Assembly (NCBI GenBank): GCA_024362935.1
Contig: JANCRA010000011.1
Span: 1,612,001-1,676,000 of the forward strand
DNA: 64,000 bases
DNA from: Setophaga petechia
Taxonomy: Eukaryota; Chordata; Aves; Passeriformes; Parulidae
Direction of reading: 5' to 3'
Each line of letters begins with the position of its first letter. The first letter of the stretch is position 1. Under the pieces are notes generated by a model. It made no database searches, had not been told where the DNA came from, and saw only the letters and a list, made by a program, of their open reading frames with translations. Positions 26,601 through 52,280 of this stretch are shown in pieces. The position numbers and the translations under genes were made by a program.

Positions 26601-29479
26601 GATGTGAAAATGATCAAGCAGTTCCTGAACTAAGAAACAGTGTGTGTATTCTAAACAATAAGACCTTAACTATCAGCTGTGTTAATTAAAAAAAAATCTT
26701 CAATATTAGCACTTTATAGATACTATTTAAAAATGCTTCCTGTGGCTAACTATAAACTTGGGTAAACAATAAAACCTTTTTTACATTCAGGCTGTGTTAA
26801 TTAAAAGAAAATCTTCAATACTGGCACTTTACAGATACAATTTAAAAATGCTTCCTGTGGATAACTATACTGCTGGTTTTGCATAATGTCCAACGGTTTT
26901 GTGCAATCCATCATGTATCAAAAAGTCATAATTCCTAGGCAAGAGAGGAAATTTATTGAAGTCTGAATGAAATTGAATAACTTCCCTATTTCCATGATAG
27001 CCTAGAATAAAACCAATTGCATTCACAAATCATAATACCACTGGAACAGAAGAAAAATCTTGTATCTGCTTCGAGCTTTAAATTACAAAGGATCTTTATT
27101 TAACTTTGGTAGAGTTTATGCTTAGAAATAATGTATCTGGGAAGTCTGAAATACTTCTTAGTTGCTGTCAGTGAAAAACATTGTGTACCCTTTACATTAT
27201 TTCCTATTTGCTAGTTCTATGAACATTGAGCTGAAAGGAGGCAACACATCCAGGTAACTTATCTAGATTGCAAAAATACTTAAAAGATTTATAGTTAAAG
27301 AATTATTGTCCCTTATTCAATTCCTGTTTGACTGCAATTCCCTGAAGCTGACAAGGAAACACTGAGTTATATATTCTAGCTAAATCTCAAACCTGGGGTT
27401 TCAAAGAAGTGGCTTCTGCTAAGAAGGCCAACTTCCAGGCCCAGCCATCCACACATAACACCTGTAAGGACAGGACACACACCAGCTCTGGGCAATAAGC
27501 CCAGCTGACAACACAGGCCCTCTACAGAAACTTTTATCAGACACCATGTAAAACTTGAGAGCAGCAGAGCTAAAATGGATCTGGGAGAGACACAGGTGAG
27601 AATACCAGGTAGTACTCAACAAGGGCTCTCCTGCCAGGAGACCCCACATCTCACTCAAGGCTCTGGACTGCAGTTCTGGTGAGCAATTAGCAGAAGCAAG
27701 CACACAAATGTCCTGGTCCTTTGCAAGGTTCAATCCTAAATCACTAAAAGTGTTTTGCAGCACCAGAATCTAAAGGTTAATGCAAATTCTGTGCCTCAAG
27801 CATGAAAGCATTCTTTCCTGTTGCCTTAAAACACTTAGGCCACATCTTGAAAAGTCAGTTTGTTTCCCCCAGTACACAACATTTAACATGTTACAGGAGG
27901 AGGACAAGACACTTGTTTTTGGGCACCATCAGAGGGGCTAGACCTACCTCCTACTGTGACCAGGCTTTTATCTAAAGTCCCATTTGCTGCTTTGAGGAGG
28001 CCAGTGGGGAGGGAATAGACAGTAAAACTTCTAAGTTAGATCCTTGCTTCAGGTCAAAGCCAAAGGAGTGCAATCTGTGAGGACAAGACCCAATAATATA
28101 TTATTTTGCTGAAAACAAACACTAGACAAGTTTACTTAGAAAGCTACAGTGCTTTTAAACAATAATTTGAACTCTTTTGGATATCCATATAAGGCTGAGA
28201 ATGCATTTTTACTGCCTTAATCACATTTGGTGTTAGAAAACTCTGAAATCATACCATATTAAGAGACAAGATCTCCAAAAAGTCCCTCTCTGTGCTGAAC
28301 AAAACTTGCAAATGTGATTCCTTAAATTGGGTAAAAGAGAAATGTCTTACCATGCTCTGGGCTCTATCTTGACATTGTCCCAGAGTGCCAAAGGTGGAAA
28401 GAGAGCAACCTAACTCACAAGAAAGGGTAGGAACATGCCAAGGGAAGAAAAAAACATGTAATAATATGACCAAGTGCCAATGACAGAAAAGTGTGACAGA
28501 AGAAGAGTATGAAAAAGGACAGTTTGGGGAAAGGAGACAAGGTGAAGAACAGGACCATGTAAGGAAAGCAGAGACAGAAACAGTACATAGTACATCCTAG
28601 GGAGGGCATTATAAACCAGTATTTAAACGAGAGAAATTCTATTTTTCTCTAAAGATCATCGTCTAAATTTTAACAAACACATCAAACCTCACTGTAAGAC
28701 ACTGCTGGTGCTGGCCATGTGCTGTACCCAGCTGACAGAAGCCAGCACTGCCACCTCAGGATGTGTTCATTTGTCAGCTGCTTCAGATTCCAGAGGGCAC
28801 CTCAGTTTAAGGCCAGGGCAGGGTGGGGGCTGAACAAAGCTGTCACACTTTTCCATGGAGCACACGGGGAGATACCAGCTCTGCCGTGGCTTTGGTCACC
28901 TCCAACAAGAGGCAGGGAAACTGCAGCAACTGCTGAGTGAAAGTGGAATCTTCACACTTGACAGCAAAATTCCACAAGTACTCCCCCCTATGGCTCTACT
29001 TAAACCCATAATGGCAAATGCTAGTCAAAGAAAAATAAATCATTGTACAAAATATAAAAGAAGAAAACAAAACAAGATGCAAACCACAGACCATTCTCTT
29101 TCTTTATGTTGAAACTGTTAAAGAACAGTAAGAAAACACTAAGAAAAACTACATTAAATGTAAAAGAGCAGTTACATCCAGGACTTCTGCAAAACCATGA
29201 TCTGGCTTTCTGCCTTACACTGGCATTAATGTTTAGTGTTTAGTGCAAGCACTTTTACGTTTGTTTAGCAGGAATGAAGCACATTTTATTTTATTCTATT
29301 ATTTTGCAAGAATCTGAAACACAATTAATTAAAAAGCCCCCTAGAATTCTAATTAATAGGGAAATATTTTCCTTTCTCACAAAAGGATTAATGTTTTTTT
29401 CAGACTAGAGAAGCCAACTAAAAATAAAGCAAGGTTTTCCAAACCCCACAGGATTGCTTGGGTGTTTAAGGAAGTACGA
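23666..29479. other. Intergenic DNA with a local tandem duplication
   Basis: No supported gene. There is an A-rich purine tract at 24968-25019, a poly(A) run near 25170-25183, a short C run near 26323-26332 and the 115-bp-spaced duplication at 26676-26869 (listed separately). From about 26.5 to 29.5 kb the DNA is AT-rich with few long open frames. Confidence 0.6.
26676..26869. repeat. Two-copy tandem duplication, 115-bp period
   Basis: The segments 26676-26754 and 26791-26869 (79 bp each) align without gaps and with only a handful of differences; both start gctgtgttaatta and end with an ...taactata string. Their starts are 115 bp apart. The 36-bp spacer after copy 1 has no matching partner after copy 2, so this is either a tandem duplication that lost its second spacer or a dispersed duplication. 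Confidence 0.8.
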
Positions 29480-29578
29480 GAGGTGTAATTGACTTGGTGA
29501 TATTCAGTCAAAGGTCGGACTCGATGATCCCACAGGCCTTTTCCAACCTAATTCGTTCTGTGATTCTGCGTGCGATTC
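29480..29578 (+). mobile_element. CR1 3' tail, plus orientation, upstream of the CpG island
   Basis: The landmarks are those of a plus-strand CR1 terminus: 'ggtcggactcgatgatccc', 'ggccttttccaacc' and 'tctgtgattctgcgtgcgatt'. The element stops where the PABPC1 CpG island begins. The 5' limit is uncertain; the 'gacttggtgat' string at about 29491 belongs to the element. Confidence 0.85.
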
Positions 29579-30151
29579 TCCCTGAGAAATTCAGTGTACG
29601 GCACAAGTCACGACGCTCCCATGGCAAGTTTCCAAAGGCACGTTCGGAATGCGGGCGGGCACCACCTCCGCAGGCCGCCCGCGATGGCGGCGGTCACCTC
29701 ACGCACCCACAGAGCTGCAGAGAGGCCCTGCCAACTCCCCAGGACCTCCAACCTACAGCCCGAACTTCTTTAGCACAGAACACAGCGATAAAACACGCCT
29801 AACTTAATGAACGACCAGAGCAGAGTTTAAACGCTAATCCCGCTTTATTCCCGGCCTAGTGACAACATTCCAACATTCATTCCTCTCGCAGCCACAGCAT
29901 CTCCGAGCTCTCCTCTCACCCCGCCCCCCCCGCTCCGTCACCGCGCACGCGCCGAGTGGTGCCGCGAGCCCCGCCCCCTTCCGGCCCCGAGCGCGCGACC
30001 TCGCCCCGCCCGCGCGCTCCCCTGCGCGGCCCGGCCAGCGGCGGGTGGGGCGCGCGGAGCTCGCGAGCTAGCCGGTAACGCCCCGCCCCGCGCCGGCCGT
30101 TGGTCCGCTCGGCGCGCACGCGCCCTTCCACCCACCCGTCCTCCCCCAACC

Positions 30152-30294
30152 GCGCACATGTGCGCTCCCTCCCGCGCGTGCGCCCTGCCGCCGAGCCGCC
30201 CCCACACTCGCACCGCCCCCCGTGACGCCGGGCGGGCGCAGGCGCACTCCCCGCGCGGCCGACCCTTCGGCCCGCCCCGCCCTCGCGCATGCGC
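30152..30294. promoter_or_regulatory. NRF1-like GCGC palindromes in the PABPC1 promoter
   Basis: Two near-perfect palindromes lie upstream of the TATA box: a 14-bp GCGCACATGTGCGC (30152-30165) and a 10-bp GCGCATGCGC (30285-30294). The second is the core consensus of the NRF1 homodimer site; the first is a wider-spaced relative that also holds an E-box (CACATG/CATGTG). More GCGCGCAC/GCGTGCGC strings lie around them (about 29943, 30112, 30352). NRF1 commonly binds housekeeping CpG-island promoters; occupancy here is inferred. Confidence 0.5.
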
Positions 30295-30395
30295 CGAGGC
30301 CGCCGCTCCGCGCCGGCTGCCGCGCGTGTCCCCACCCCCGCTCGCAGGTGCGCGTGCGCGATGCGCGCGGCGCGGTGCGTGGCGCGCCGCGCGGC

Positions 30396-30417
30396 GGGGG
30401 CGGGGGGGCGGGGCGGG
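30396..30417 (+). promoter_or_regulatory. G-rich Sp1/quadruplex-type run abutting the TATA box
   Basis: Four G runs of 5, 7, 4 and 3 are separated by single C residues and end on the base before the TATA box. The tract contains overlapping GC-box (GGGGCGGG) Sp1-type sites. It also meets the usual four-run, short-loop rule for a G-quadruplex on the plus (non-template) strand. Confidence 0.6.
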
Positions 30418-30426
30418 TATATATAG
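30418..30426 (+). promoter_or_regulatory. PABPC1: TATA box of PABPC1
   Basis: TATATATAG follows the GC-box run directly. Its distance to the pyrimidine-rich start at about 30448-30459 is about 30 bp, the standard spacing for TBP-directed initiation. This is the only TATA-like element in the GC-rich promoter, which makes the start-site call fairly firm. Confidence 0.75.
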
Positions 30427-30452
30427 AGCGCGGCCGGGGCGGCGGCCGCCCC

Positions 30453-44817
<14,365 letters not shown>

Positions 44818-45955
44818 TAAGTAAGTTTGGACTGTAGTTCCATAGATTGAGTAAGGCAAGTGTTTGATCCATGGCCTTGCAAGCAGCCTGTGTCCAGGCT
44901 CTGTGTCATGTGGAGCCAGAGGTAGTAGCAGCTATGGTAAACAAGCTTCTGTGCTCACTTGGCAAGCAAAAGCTACTGACATGTCATTGTTTCTAACAAC
45001 ACATTTAGCTGGAATTAGCTCTAGGCATGTGTGCAGAAAGGGGCAGTTCTGTCAAATGCTGCTATTCATACTATTGAGAACAACTTGTAGAGTTAAAATA
45101 AGCTTAAAATGGTAGCCCAATCCCCTTTCTGTCTTAGAAATTAAAGAACTTACTTATACTGTAGTTTGTACATACTTATCAAATTCTAAAATTATCTAGT
45201 AAGTGAAGACTAGGCTGTATAATGTCTTGACTTCACATTTGGGTGAATTTAATGTCAGTTAAAATAGTGATTTTTCTTCATTGCTTTCTGTGGGGCTGGT
45301 GTCTTAACTGTGCATGACAGAGGCAATGGTGGTAGCTTAACAATTTCTACAGGGAAAAATGTGAAGTTGAGGATAAAAAGGAATCTATTATCTTTTCTGT
45401 CTAGTTAGGATTTGCCTGTGAACTTGCTTTCCGCATTTGTAGCTATCATTTGAAGGTGCCTGATTCAACATTTGACCGCATAACATTTTGCTTTTGGAGG
45501 CAGAATTTGAGTCATGATTTTTACCCATTTCTGTTTCTAGAGATAAGTGCTGAATAGATTGTCTCACCTAAACTAAGATGCCCATACTTTGAGACCATTA
45601 CTCCATCTGCTCCATGATGTTTTAGTAATTGGAAATTGAAAATCCTGCTAGGGTAGTTCTTTGATGAGCCTCAACAGTAGAGGTGCCCTGCGGTCAATTG
45701 CAGTAACATTGTGCTTAAAGCAGCGCTGTCTGAGGGACTGTCAGTTCTAGAATCAGTGTTGTCTTGCCAAGGATCAGACTTTTGAATACTTTTCTGTCCC
45801 CTAAAAAGTGGAAGGACCTCAAATATTCTGTTTCTAAAGAACTTTGGTATCATTGAAACAATGAAAGCCCAGAGTGCTGCATGGTGTACAGTAGTAGAAA
45901 ACATACAAGGTGCTGCTTTTGTTTTAAAACATAACAGTGTTGTTTTTCTTCGCAG

Positions 45956-46393
45956 AGCTATCCGGGACTACAATCTAGAACTTCGCTTCACCGAAGAAAA
46001 AAAAATCTAAACATGGAAAAACTATTAAATATTGAGAAAAACATTGCAAAATATAAAATAAATAAAAAAAGGAAAGGAAACTTTGAAGCTTACGTACAGA
46101 GCAACGCCGGGACTAGCAAAACAGATGCTAGTCCTAGATTACTTATTGATTTAAAATTTAAAAAAAAATAGTAAAATAAAAAATACAAATTAATGTTTTA
46201 TAAACCCAGGGGAAAAGAATTTTCAGCACAGTACAAAAATTTAAAGCATTCCTTTCTTTAATTTTGTAATTCTTTACTGTGGAAAAGCTCAGATTATCAC
46301 CACTGTTTTAGTTGACAGTGAGAATTGATAGCTGAGCAAAGAAACATAATTTGGATTATAAAATTCTTGGTTTAATAAAAATTCCTTAAACAC
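45956..46393 (+). other. PABPC1: PABPC1 3' UTR exon 15
   Basis: The exon follows acceptor cttcgcag at 45955. It contains strings that I recall from the mammalian PABPC1 3' UTR: cttcaccgaagaaaa (45987-46001), cattgcaaaatataaaata (46042-46060), tagtcctagattacttattg (46130-46149) and tttaattttgtaattctt (46258-46275). The conservation is much higher than expected of neutral 3' UTR. The poly(A) signal AATAAA is at 46374-46379 and a GT-rich downstream element follows at 46397-46430. Confidence 0.9.
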
Positions 46394-46430
46394 TGACTTG
46401 CTTGTGATGGTTTCTTTTGTACAGTGTGCT
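46374..46430 (+). terminator. PABPC1: PABPC1 poly(A) signal and downstream element
   Basis: AATAAA at 46374-46379 in ggtttaataaaaattcc, cleavage expected about 46391-46396, then a T/GT-rich stretch (gcttgtgatggtttcttttgt). An upstream AATAAA (46060-46065) inside an A-rich run and another at 46587-46592 could serve as weaker alternative signals. Confidence 0.85.
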
Positions 46431-49400
46431 TTTCATAAACTTGTCACCCGGAATGCCAAGTTAGAATCCCACTCTGTAGTATGTTTTGGTGGATTGTAGA
46501 GAAGATTAAGACTACACTTGTAGACTGTCTTCTAAATAATAGAAGTGAAGGGGTGCTGGCGGTGGGGGGAGTGTTTGTGTTTTTTTAATAAATTGCTGCT
46601 TGATCTGAATCTGGTCTAGTGTACAATAGCACAGAAATAATTCTGTCTTCACTCAGGGCTGATGGGGTCTTCGGGTCAGTTTGTGTTCCTAAAGGGGGTT
46701 GGCAGTGAAATGGCCGACGGCACTAAAGTGAGAAGAGGCAGCACTTACACATGAACTGTTTCATTTGCTACAGAACCACACTGAGGTTGGGAGTTTTGCA
46801 GGATTAATACTTAAATGCTTAATCAAGCTAAGTGTTAAGTGCATAAACAAGAGAGACAGTAAAATTGCTTTTGTTGTAAAACAGACTTTCACTGTGTGAA
46901 TTAGCAAATACACTGAAGCTTGTCCATCCACAGATGAATTATCCTACAGTTGCTGCCTTGCTTTTTGTTTTACCCTTTCTGCAGATCTGTGGAATATAAA
47001 AGGATATTTCCTACCCCGTTTAGCCCATAATTGGCTCTATAAGTTGCTTTTTCAAAATTGATCATGCAAAAGGAGAACTGAAGCAATAAAAGTGGCATGT
47101 CCTGCTTTTACAAAGAGGGTAAAACCTGGGAGGCTGGTATGGGGAGGAGGCACAAAGATCTGTTAGTCATGGAGGAAGACATGACCAGTAGCCACTAAAA
47201 TCTGCTGGGTTTCAGTTACTATATGGAAAGAATACACATTCTATGGAATTCACAAGAAGAGTGTTAGTTAGTTCTGGAAGCCTCTGAAATCTGTGTTGTG
47301 TGATGGGAATGCCAGTGTTCTCTGATCTGTTGTTGCAGTCAAAGCCCTTTAGTATGCTTTCTGAAGTCCCCCAAAAGACAGTTCAGGAGCTCCCTAATTT
47401 TTCCCCTCTTGAAAAGGGGAAAATTTCAGGATTTCAGGTTTTCTGTTACAGAATTTGAGGAATGAGCTTAGCATAATGAGGTGAAATTGGTCTGGTGTAA
47501 ATGGAATCTAGTTAAAATCCTTTGCTGTAAAAAGCATTAGGTTAAACTTAAGTAATTCTTACACTCAGTCCTGTCCTGATGGCGGCAGACTGGGATAGTC
47601 TTTGATTTGCAGTCTTGATGAGCTATGTGACTAGAATTAAGAATTTTTGAAATTGGGTTGTAAATCCTACAAAAGAGGCAGTTCAAACAAGATGTATACA
47701 TGTTAAGGGGCTGAATGTATAGCCTTGATTTTATGTAATGTCAACTATAAAAACATTTAAACTTTGGAGACAGTTTTAATGACCTAAAAATACTTAAAGC
47801 CATAATGGGAATGCTGAAGAATCTGATGGTATTAAATGCTTAGTGGAAGATCTAAAGGGTATTATAAAAACCTATTTTCAGGATTCTCAGAGTACTAGCA
47901 AGAAAATAAGACGTCTCCTCACTTCTGTTTGTTTTCTTTTCCTAGACAAGTTATGTGTTCTGTGAGTCTGCTGGAGTTAACCAAACTAATGTTTGTTTTG
48001 TAAGAATGAGCAAGTTATTTAACATCTTGACAATGGGGTAGCTGAAACAGGAAAATAGGAAGTCTTGAGTTTGTACAAGACTTCTGTAGGTGTGTCATGC
48101 ACTAGCATCTGCACCAGCATGAAATACTGGGTAACTTCTCTGATGGAAGAAAACAGCAAGGCAATTCTGCTGAGTGATTATGACAGCCTAAGAAAACAAA
48201 GCCATGGGTTGATTTGGTTTATTTCTTCACAGTCCTGCTTACGTGGTAATTCACTGCTGTGTACTACAGATGCCTATTCAATAAATGTCTCCTATTTAAT
48301 TTCTAAATCTTAAAAGATGGCAAATAAGGCATTTGTTAGTGCCTCTACCAATGCATCTTTGGAGTAAAACAATGCAGCATGCAGGGAAATCCAACTTTTT
48401 CAATAGTAGAGAAGTGTTCCTTTTGAGTTAATAGGCAGCCTGACTGGCAGGCACTTCCTGCTGCCACACATTCCCTCTAGTATGTGTCAGAGGCTTACAC
48501 TGATCCTCTGCACCCTGCAGCCTGCCGGTGCTAAGCTGATTTTGCTGGATCCTCTGGCATTTCATTCCTTAAGTCCTTCTGGGTCTTCCATTCTGACCAC
48601 AGCAAACACTTCAGAGTTTAGCAGAGCCAAAAGCCTGCTCAGGAAGTGGGTGGTGATTTGAATGAATGAACGAATGAATGGTATTATATTTGCCATCCAC
48701 TTTCCCAAGCAGGATGTGGCTTCATGAGCAACTAAATCAAAGGTTTGGTGCAGAGGTAATCTGGATTGCACACACACTCTTTGCTGCTCTGCTGAAGTCT
48801 AGGGAATTCAGAGTTCACTGGGTCCAGGGGAGGAGGGGGCAAGGTGCTGGAAATTAAGATGTTCTAGAGTCTGGCAATGTCTTGTTGCCAGTTGGTACTA
48901 ATTAGGTGTCTACCCTTGAATAAATGGTGTCATCAGTCCTTGAGCATCCTTCTTGATAACATTCTTAATGATTGTGATGGACAACTGGATGTTCAAAGGC
49001 AGTGACGCAACATTTTGAGTTAGGAGTCTTGGAAAAAAGATTTCCTGAAGTCTACATCCAGTAGACATATTTGTGCTTGGGATAACAGGAAAAAAATCTA
49101 AAACAACTTACAATTTGTATTTTTTACAATACAATTTGTATTTTTTTTCAATAGGTTTAGGAGTTGTGGCCACACTAATATGCTAGAGAGAGCTGCAGTC
49201 CTTGGGACCACAATTCTGCCTAGATTTTTGTAGTTATATGTGAGTCCCTGTGGTATGACTACCTCACTGAAAAAGCTTTTACTCTCACTTTTCTTCTACA
49301 GGACTTGGTCAATGAGAAAGAGTAGCTGTATGGAAATGAAAATGCAGCTGGAGGGGTGACAAATCCTTAGGATATTGCATTTGAAGTGAATTCAAATTTA

Positions 49401-50098
49401 AAACAAATGTTTCCAGCTACACTAAAAACACAAGGTGCAGATGTGGTTAGAACTTGGGCAACAAGAGTAAAGGAAGAATATTTTCAAAAAAGTAATTTGA
49501 GATTTAAATTTCTCACTTGTATTGGGATTGAAAGTAATCATTAAGAAAAAAAACCACAAGCTAGGTCACCATAATGGCCTTTTTGTCCATGAAGTACTAA
49601 GGGCAGTACATCTGCCAAATGGTTTCCTATTTCCCATGTCACCTGCTTAGGAGACATCCCTAATCCTGTCGTGTTCTAACTGGCTGTAGCTGGCCAGATG
49701 TCTGTACTTTTTTATAGGTCTGAGCACATTTTAAAATACACCACATGATACCTGAGCATTCGAAAACCCAAACTGATGCCCTGGGCAGGCTAAATGGCTG
49801 TGTCACATTTCAGTAACTGCGACCTTGAGTTACGTGTGTTCTAGATTAAACCTGAAGTCAGCAGATGACATCAAACAGAGATTACACTTCAAAAGGTGGG
49901 CCCCAAGCATATTATGTTGTCATGTCTGTGAATGGAAGCTTACTTAATCCTGTCCCTTTCCGCTGCTAGAGATTTGCCACCTCTAGCTGTGTCTTGGAGA
50001 AAAAAGGAGGGGATGGACAGCAATGGCAGAGGATGGGCTCCTCAGGGCTGATGCAAACAGCCTTCCCACTGGGGAGAGGGAGGCAGAACTGGTGCACT
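46431..50098. other. Intergenic DNA 3' of PABPC1, no supported gene
   Basis: AT-rich with only short open frames. It holds a short palindrome (ttttcccct...aggggaaaa, about 47401-47424) and a small AATG-type tetranucleotide run (48660-48680). No exon series was seen. Confidence 0.6.
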
Positions 50099-50614
50099 TG
50101 TTGGACATGATGCAACTTCTAAAATTTTTTTATGTAACTTTAATCAGGGGATTTTTCACCTTCACCCCAGGAAAAGGAGAATTGAAGTTTCTCTTCAAAC
50201 AACTCTGTTTACCAACACTGGGTGAGGTAAGGCCTGATGAGCCTAACATCTACAGTTTGGGAGTAGCCACAAGATACACAGGAGATAAATATTAACAAAC
50301 ATCACCCCGTGGTGTGGTCAGAGACACCTGGTCTGGGAAAATATTGATAAGAGAGTCACAGAATGAGGACCATCATTCTATTAACATCAAAGGCAAAGGG
50401 ATCAATAACCAATAGGAGATTGAATTCTAAGAATTGTATAACTTAGGACCAATGAATGGGAATTTCTTTGGCTTTTTATGTATAAATATGTGAAGAGTCT
50501 GGTGAAGAACTATGTGTGATGGAGTGATTATCAGTGCAGAACTCAGGCACGTGTGGATGAAATTATTTCTATTGCACATCCAGGCTAGAATAACGTAATG
50601 CTAATTTTCTAACA
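50099..50614 (+). mobile_element. Candidate solo LTR of an endogenous retrovirus
   Basis: The block is bounded by tgttgg (50099) and ctaaca (50609-50614), near-complementary TG...CA ends. It has a TATA-like tataaata at 50481 and CCAAT boxes near 50409 and 50450. An AATAA-type motif (aataacgtaatgc) near 50589 could be a decayed poly(A) signal in the U5-proximal position. I saw no convincing target-site duplication and no coding sequence on either side. The 5' limit is a guess. Confidence 0.35.
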
Positions 50615-51839
50615 GTGAAAAGATGTTAGAGAGTTTGTGTTTTTCCTGAAGTTTTGGTGACACATTCACCTTTGCTTCCCCCCAAAACCATGTCCCCAGC
50701 AGTGACATGTGGGTGATATAGAACAGCAACAGAGCCACACCATGTCCCCACCCTGCAATCAGGACACCACCAAAATTAGCTCATTTTCCCCTCCTATAGT
50801 TTTCAGGAACCAGATTTAGGGAGATGAGAAGAGACCAGCAACCTAGAATGACAAAAGTAGAAAATTCATGTGACCTGGAGCACAGATCTTTCCTCTGTCT
50901 TCCTACACTCAATATTTTTCCATTAAACTAATTCTGCAGGTCCTTAACCTCCCAGGTTACAAAAGTAGAGATATGGACTGGCAAAATGTCTTGGGGTACA
51001 AACAAGGATACACACAGCAGCCTTGCTCAGGAGTGGAAGAAAAGCTCTTCCAGAGCTCCTCAGGGTGTGGGGAGCCTCATCTCTCTGGTACACCACAGCA
51101 ACTGTGACACCAAGGCTACAAAGTTGGCTTTGTAAGAGGGTTGTTGTGGGGGTGCTCCTGAAGTCACTGGACTGGTTACATTTGGCTGCACAGACGAAAA
51201 ATAAAAACAAATCAAGTTATCAAACACATTATACAATTTTATTTTACTTACTCTTCTCCACTTCATTCACAATGCCGACAGTTAATCCTGTTTCTTGAAA
51301 AATATGTATAAGCCTTATTTTACTGGAAAGGGGTTTTCTCCAGGTCATCCAGTCAATTACAGCCTTTGCAAAGCAATTTTCTTCCCCTGAAAAAGGGCCT
51401 TTTGGTGAGGCCAGCATAACACGCTCACATCAGGCCCTCAGTGGCAGGGCAGGTGCTGCAGTGGCATCATTTCCCTGTTAATGAACTCATTCCACATCTC
51501 CAGCAGTGCTGCTTGTCTAAGTCTTCAAGGACTTTCACTCAAGAAGACCGAGCCCTACAGTGTCTTTCCCTCAAGGGTACCAGAAACATGCAGAAGGAAG
51601 CTGTGAAAAACAACAAAAATAAATCACCCTTATTGTCTGAGAATTAGCCATAAACAAAAGTCTCAGGCCAGAGATGGATATACCATTTTAACTACACTTG
51701 TCCTCCAGTGAAAAAAGGATTTAGCTTTCTTAACAAACCTGCTGTGTACCCTTTTTGCCAGAAGGTTGCTAGTCCATGTTCCTTGAGAATAGTGAATTAC
51801 TGTCACTTCATAATAAATACCACTTCGTAGGCTCTTTCC
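50615..51839. other. Intergenic DNA, no supported gene
   Basis: No exon, repeat family or RNA gene recognised. Several short open frames overlap on both strands. Confidence 0.55.
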
Positions 51840-51849
51840 TCCAGCTATT

Positions 51850-52280
51850 CTGAACTCCCTCCGTGCCTGGCCCTGGCGCTTCAGGACCCGTGTCAACCCG
51901 CGGGCCCGGTATGAGGGCCGGGCGCTGTCGGAGAGAGCGATCAGACGGAGAGGTCGGAGGGCCCGGTCTGAGGGAGCGGTCTCAGAGCGCAGTCTGAGAG
52001 CCCGGTCTGAGGGAGCGGTCTCAGAGCGCAGTCTGAGAGCCTGGTCTGAGGGAGCAGCCTCAGGGCCCGGTCTGAGGGCCTGGTCGGAGGGCGCGGTGCT
52101 TCTGCTGGGCCCCACCGGTCCCACCGGTGTCCTCGGAGCGGCTCCTGCTCCGCAGGGCGCGGCACGGCTGCAGCTCCGAGCAGGCGAGGTGCGCCTGGTG
52201 CCGCCCCCAGCCCTGCCCTCCCACCTGGCCCTCACACCGCCTGGTTCTCCTGATGCTGTCCTGTCGGAGGGGCAGAGCGC
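51850..52280. promoter_or_regulatory. Small CpG-rich patch, possible orphan promoter
   Basis: G+C and CpG content rise abruptly for about 400 bp in AT-rich surroundings, 5.5 kb downstream of the PABPC1 poly(A) site. It contains the minisatellite at 51961-52077 and a short direct repeat of cccaccggt near 52111-52128. The location is between PABPC1 and the SNX31-like exons, so it might be the old SNX31 promoter, a lncRNA start, or just a GC-rich minisatellite. No TATA box or start is evident. Confidence 0.4.
51961..52077. repeat. Minisatellite, 13-bp unit in a 39-bp higher-order period
   Basis: Units gcccggtctgagg, gagcggtctcaga and gcgcagtctgaga form a 39-bp block that starts at 51961, 52000 and 52039. 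The first two copies are identical and the third is diverged and truncated, followed by a further gcccggtctgagg at 52065. Because 39 is divisible by 3, a minus-strand frame stays open through the array (51663-52304), reading a Ser-Asp-x-Ala-Leu-Arg repeat. Confidence 0.85.
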
